A stretch of 21,223 bases of DNA. Origin: Oehlia diaphana. Its lineage: Eukaryota > Glomeromycota > Glomeromycetes > Glomerales > Glomeraceae. The notes below the pieces were generated by a model. It ran no database searches and was not told the origin of the DNA. It was given only the letters and a program-made list of their open reading frames with translations. Position numbers and translations under genes: made by a program. Below are positions 19,299 to 21,223 of this stretch, in pieces (within the stretch, counting starts at the first letter, position 1; every line of letters begins with the position of its first letter). The stretch covers positions 7,989 to 29,211 of the forward strand of contig QZLH01001127.1 in assembly GCA_003833135.1 (NCBI GenBank). Reading direction: 5' to 3'.

Positions 19299-20142
19299 AA
19301 GGTTTTAGATGTTAGATGGCTTCTGGGATATTATACAGTTAAAACTATAAAAGAAAAATGCAAATGGAAGGCATACAAAGTAATTCATACAAATTATTTA
19401 CAAGACATAGCGAAAAAGAACTATACTTTTGAGTATGAAAAGTTGGTACGTCTTGGAAAACAAACAGTATACCTTGCATATTTTAAAGACAAAGATCAGC
19501 TATAGCTTTTAACGAAGACAAAGATCGAGCTTGGATTATTCATGGCAAGGGTAATATCAGTTTCATGATGGAAAACTCTGCGAGGAGGACCAATAGTGCT
19601 CTCATGAGTTCGAGACTAATGAATAATAACAAGGGGAAACCTGTTTGCGCAAAAGATCTACCAATAATAATGCCAGGAATCTCAAATGAATCAGAACATC
19701 CAGAGACAGATGAGGTCGTCGATAATATCAACAAGTTTCGCAAAAATTTATTAGATGAGGATCTGCCACCAAGAAAGTCGCTACCAATTAAAGAATATAC
19801 AATGCCAGAGGAGGTGTCAAATGTAATGAAGGAATGGAGAAATTTTGAATTTATGTGCGGCAAACCACTTAAAACTCTGGAAGAAATCAAGAAGGCCAAA
19901 GAAAGAGAGAATAAAGACTGGAAGGAATGGTTAAGTCATTTTGAAAAGAAAAGCAAACCGTGTTGGAAAAAGAAAAAGTGGCTGACAAAAAAGAAAAAGA
20001 GGTTTTGCTGATGGATTTAGAGATGAAAGATGATGAAAGGAAAGAAAATTTAGTAAAGAAGGAGGGAGTAAATATAAAACCAGTAATGCCAGTGGAATTG
20101 CATGAATACAATACTGTGAATGCTATGCTTCTTGCTCGGTAA
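19299..20142 (+). pseudogene. frameshifted gene for a Lys/Glu-rich protein, family unknown
   Basis: Three plus-strand frames join into one protein-like reading. Frame one is open 19299-19505 (contains VLDVRWLLGYYTVKTIKEKC). It shifts near 19490-19505 into a frame open from 19487 to 20011, containing RAWIIHGKGNISFMMENSAR. A second shift, in the A-rich run around 19941-19955, leads to a frame ending at 20142 (KEVLLMDLEMKDDERKENL then VMPVELHEYNTVNAMLLAR). The C-terminal third is highly charged and probably helical or coiled-coil. About 280 codons are recoverable; the start is unknown and a stop lies just before 19299. I do not recognise the family. It lies inside the segment that separates the two halves of the mini-exon array and on the opposite strand, so it may be cargo of an inserted element. 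Confidence 0.45.
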
Positions 20143-20671
20143 GGTTATCATGTGATAATCTACAGATAAAAGAGAGAGAAAAATTCTGAATCTGATGAAG
20201 GTTGTGTAAAAGAGGGTAAGAACTAAGAAGTGAATATTAGGTAAGCAGGGTGATAGGAGTATGAAAAAAAATAATTTTTGAAACATTTTTTGACGTTTCG
20301 TTAAAGAAAGTGAAAGGAAAAATGGGATAAAAGGGAAATTGAAAAACGAAAGAGAAGGGAGAATATAGCAGAGGAACACTAGTAATGGTAGTTGGACAAC
20401 AGTTACATAGAAAACTGAGTGGAAGAGATATCTTAGAAAGCCTAGAAGCAGAATAAAGTTAAAGAAAATACTTGAACTTAAATAGCACACTAGTTACATT
20501 AATCGTTACTATAAATTAAGTTTTAAAGTTTTGGTATGGAGAGATTTAGTGTAGTGTGCTATATTAAATTTCAATGCATTTTTTTGTATTTATTATGTAG
20601 TTTAATGCGTTATTATTACTAATAAAATAATAAAATACATTTATTAAAATAATAATAATAATAATAATAAT
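20143..20671. repeat. AG-rich spacer with an 11-bp inverted repeat and an (AAT)n microsatellite
   Basis: No gene is supported in 20143-20480, which is purine-rich on the plus strand. ATAGCACACTA at 20482-20492 and its exact inverse at 20552-20562 enclose about 60 bp. An AAT microsatellite runs from about 20648 to 20672 and abuts the second part of the mini-exon array. Confidence 0.5.
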
Positions 20672-21015
20672 AACTTACTTCAAAAGGCCGTTTTATCCAA
20701 AACCAAGAACCGGCATTCCTGTAATAGAAAAAAGAAAAAAAATATTTCGTTAGAAATGTTTTTAAAACAAAAAATAAAATAAATAAAAAAAGAAAATACC
20801 CTTACAAAAGTCCAGTTCGCCCAAATCCAAAAAGTCAGTGTTCCCGCAATAGAAAAAAGAATAAAAAAGTTTTGTTAGAAAATTTTTAGAACAAAAAAAT
20901 AAAAAATAAAAAAAATACCTCTACAAAAGTCCAGTTCGTCCAAACCCAAAAAGCCAACGTTTTTGCGATAGAAAAAGCAAACATTTCATCAGGAACATTT
21001 TTTTTAGGACATTTA
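20672..21015 (-). repeat. second part of the mini-exon-like array, three units
   Basis: The core starts are at 20718, 20843 and 20962 (spacing 125 and 119 bp). The unit at 20718 is nearly identical to the one at 18820 and has the same GTAAGT donor. The units at 20843 and 20962 encode similar peptides on the minus strand (LDLGELDFCK, LGLDELDFCR) and carry GTATTT donors and CTAAC/CTGAT branch-like motifs. Their acceptors are damaged (GCGG and GCAA instead of GCAG). The array was probably one block, later split by the 1.7-kb segment between 18990 and 20672. Confidence 0.55.
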
Positions 21016-21034
21016 AGGCTGGTCCAAATTAATT

Positions 21035-21098
21035 GTTTGTTTAACGTCCAGGCCTTTTGAAAAAATTAAGGGGGGAGGGGGGCTTAAGTTAAACAAAC
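21035..21098. repeat. inverted repeat flanking a G-rich tract at the window end
   Basis: GTTTGTTTAAC (21035-21045) and its exact inverse GTTAAACAAAC (21088-21098) enclose GGGGGGAGGGGGG at 21070-21082. A second G run (AGAGGGGG) lies near 21188-21194. This may be the edge of another small element that continues past the window. Nothing else is recognisable in 21099-21223. Confidence 0.45.
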
Positions 21099-21223
21099 CA
21101 AATAAATAAACATAGGAAAATTTGAAAATTTCAGGTTAAATTTAAAGGCACTATATGTTTATTAGCTTTTAAATTTTTTCAAAAATAGAGGGGGTATTTG
21201 TTAATATGTGTTTATTAAATCTC

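Noticed and set aside
19887..20490. Minus-strand open frames rich in Ser, Phe and Leu
   Set aside because: They are antisense shadows of purine-rich plus-strand sequence.
1..21223. CRISPR arrays, bacterial-type operons or ribosome binding sites
   Set aside because: The genes have spliceosomal introns and the repeats are eukaryotic in type, so such features are not expected; no regular spacer-repeat pattern exists apart from the 120-bp array described.

Overview
The window looks like an AT-rich fungal nuclear genome, most likely a Rhizophagus-type arbuscular mycorrhizal fungus (Glomeromycotina). This rests on short GT-AG introns, an intronless F-box/LRR-like gene of the kind expanded in these fungi, and a tandem family of genes joining a TKL-like protein kinase domain to a tail of Sel1 (TPR-like) repeats. 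The species call is from recalled family style, not from a search.

Layout: 1-2126 is gene-poor and holds short decayed coding stretches on the minus strand. An intact F-box gene (2127-3599, minus) is followed by another decayed minus-strand gene (about 3922-4985) that carries a fold-back insertion. Three kinase-Sel1 paralogs follow, all on the minus strand and called A, B and C here: A (5474-7809, 649 aa), B (9000-11243, 628 aa) and C (14510-16803). Each has five exons with introns at the same places and phases (0, 1, 0, 1). Between B and C lies 3.3 kb of debris: a tRNA-like SINE head, remnants of a fourth kinase-Sel1 copy, a decayed plus-strand gene, clusters of a GGCGAAATG-like repeat and a 200-bp fold-back element.

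The three kinases have diverged at key motifs. C keeps a canonical glycine loop and HRD, but a one-base shift in an A run cuts its Sel1 tail off in frame. A (HGD) and B (HHD) are non-RD kinases with intact Sel1 tails, and B has also lost two glycines of the nucleotide loop. The plausible role is signalling, with Sel1 repeats as the partner-binding scaffold. Partners cannot be inferred from this window.

The right third (16.9-21.2 kb) is mobile and repeated DNA: a GC-richer segment, an AT-rich minisatellite, a complete 344-bp hAT-type MITE with an 8-bp target duplication, a compound hairpin, and an array of about 120-bp units. Read on the minus strand, most of these units carry a fungal-type 5' splice site, a CTRAY branch-point-like motif and a CTATTRCAG-type acceptor around a conserved 41-45-nt core, so the array resembles serial mini-exons and introns. 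It is interrupted by a 1.7-kb segment with a frameshifted plus-strand gene rich in Lys and Glu.
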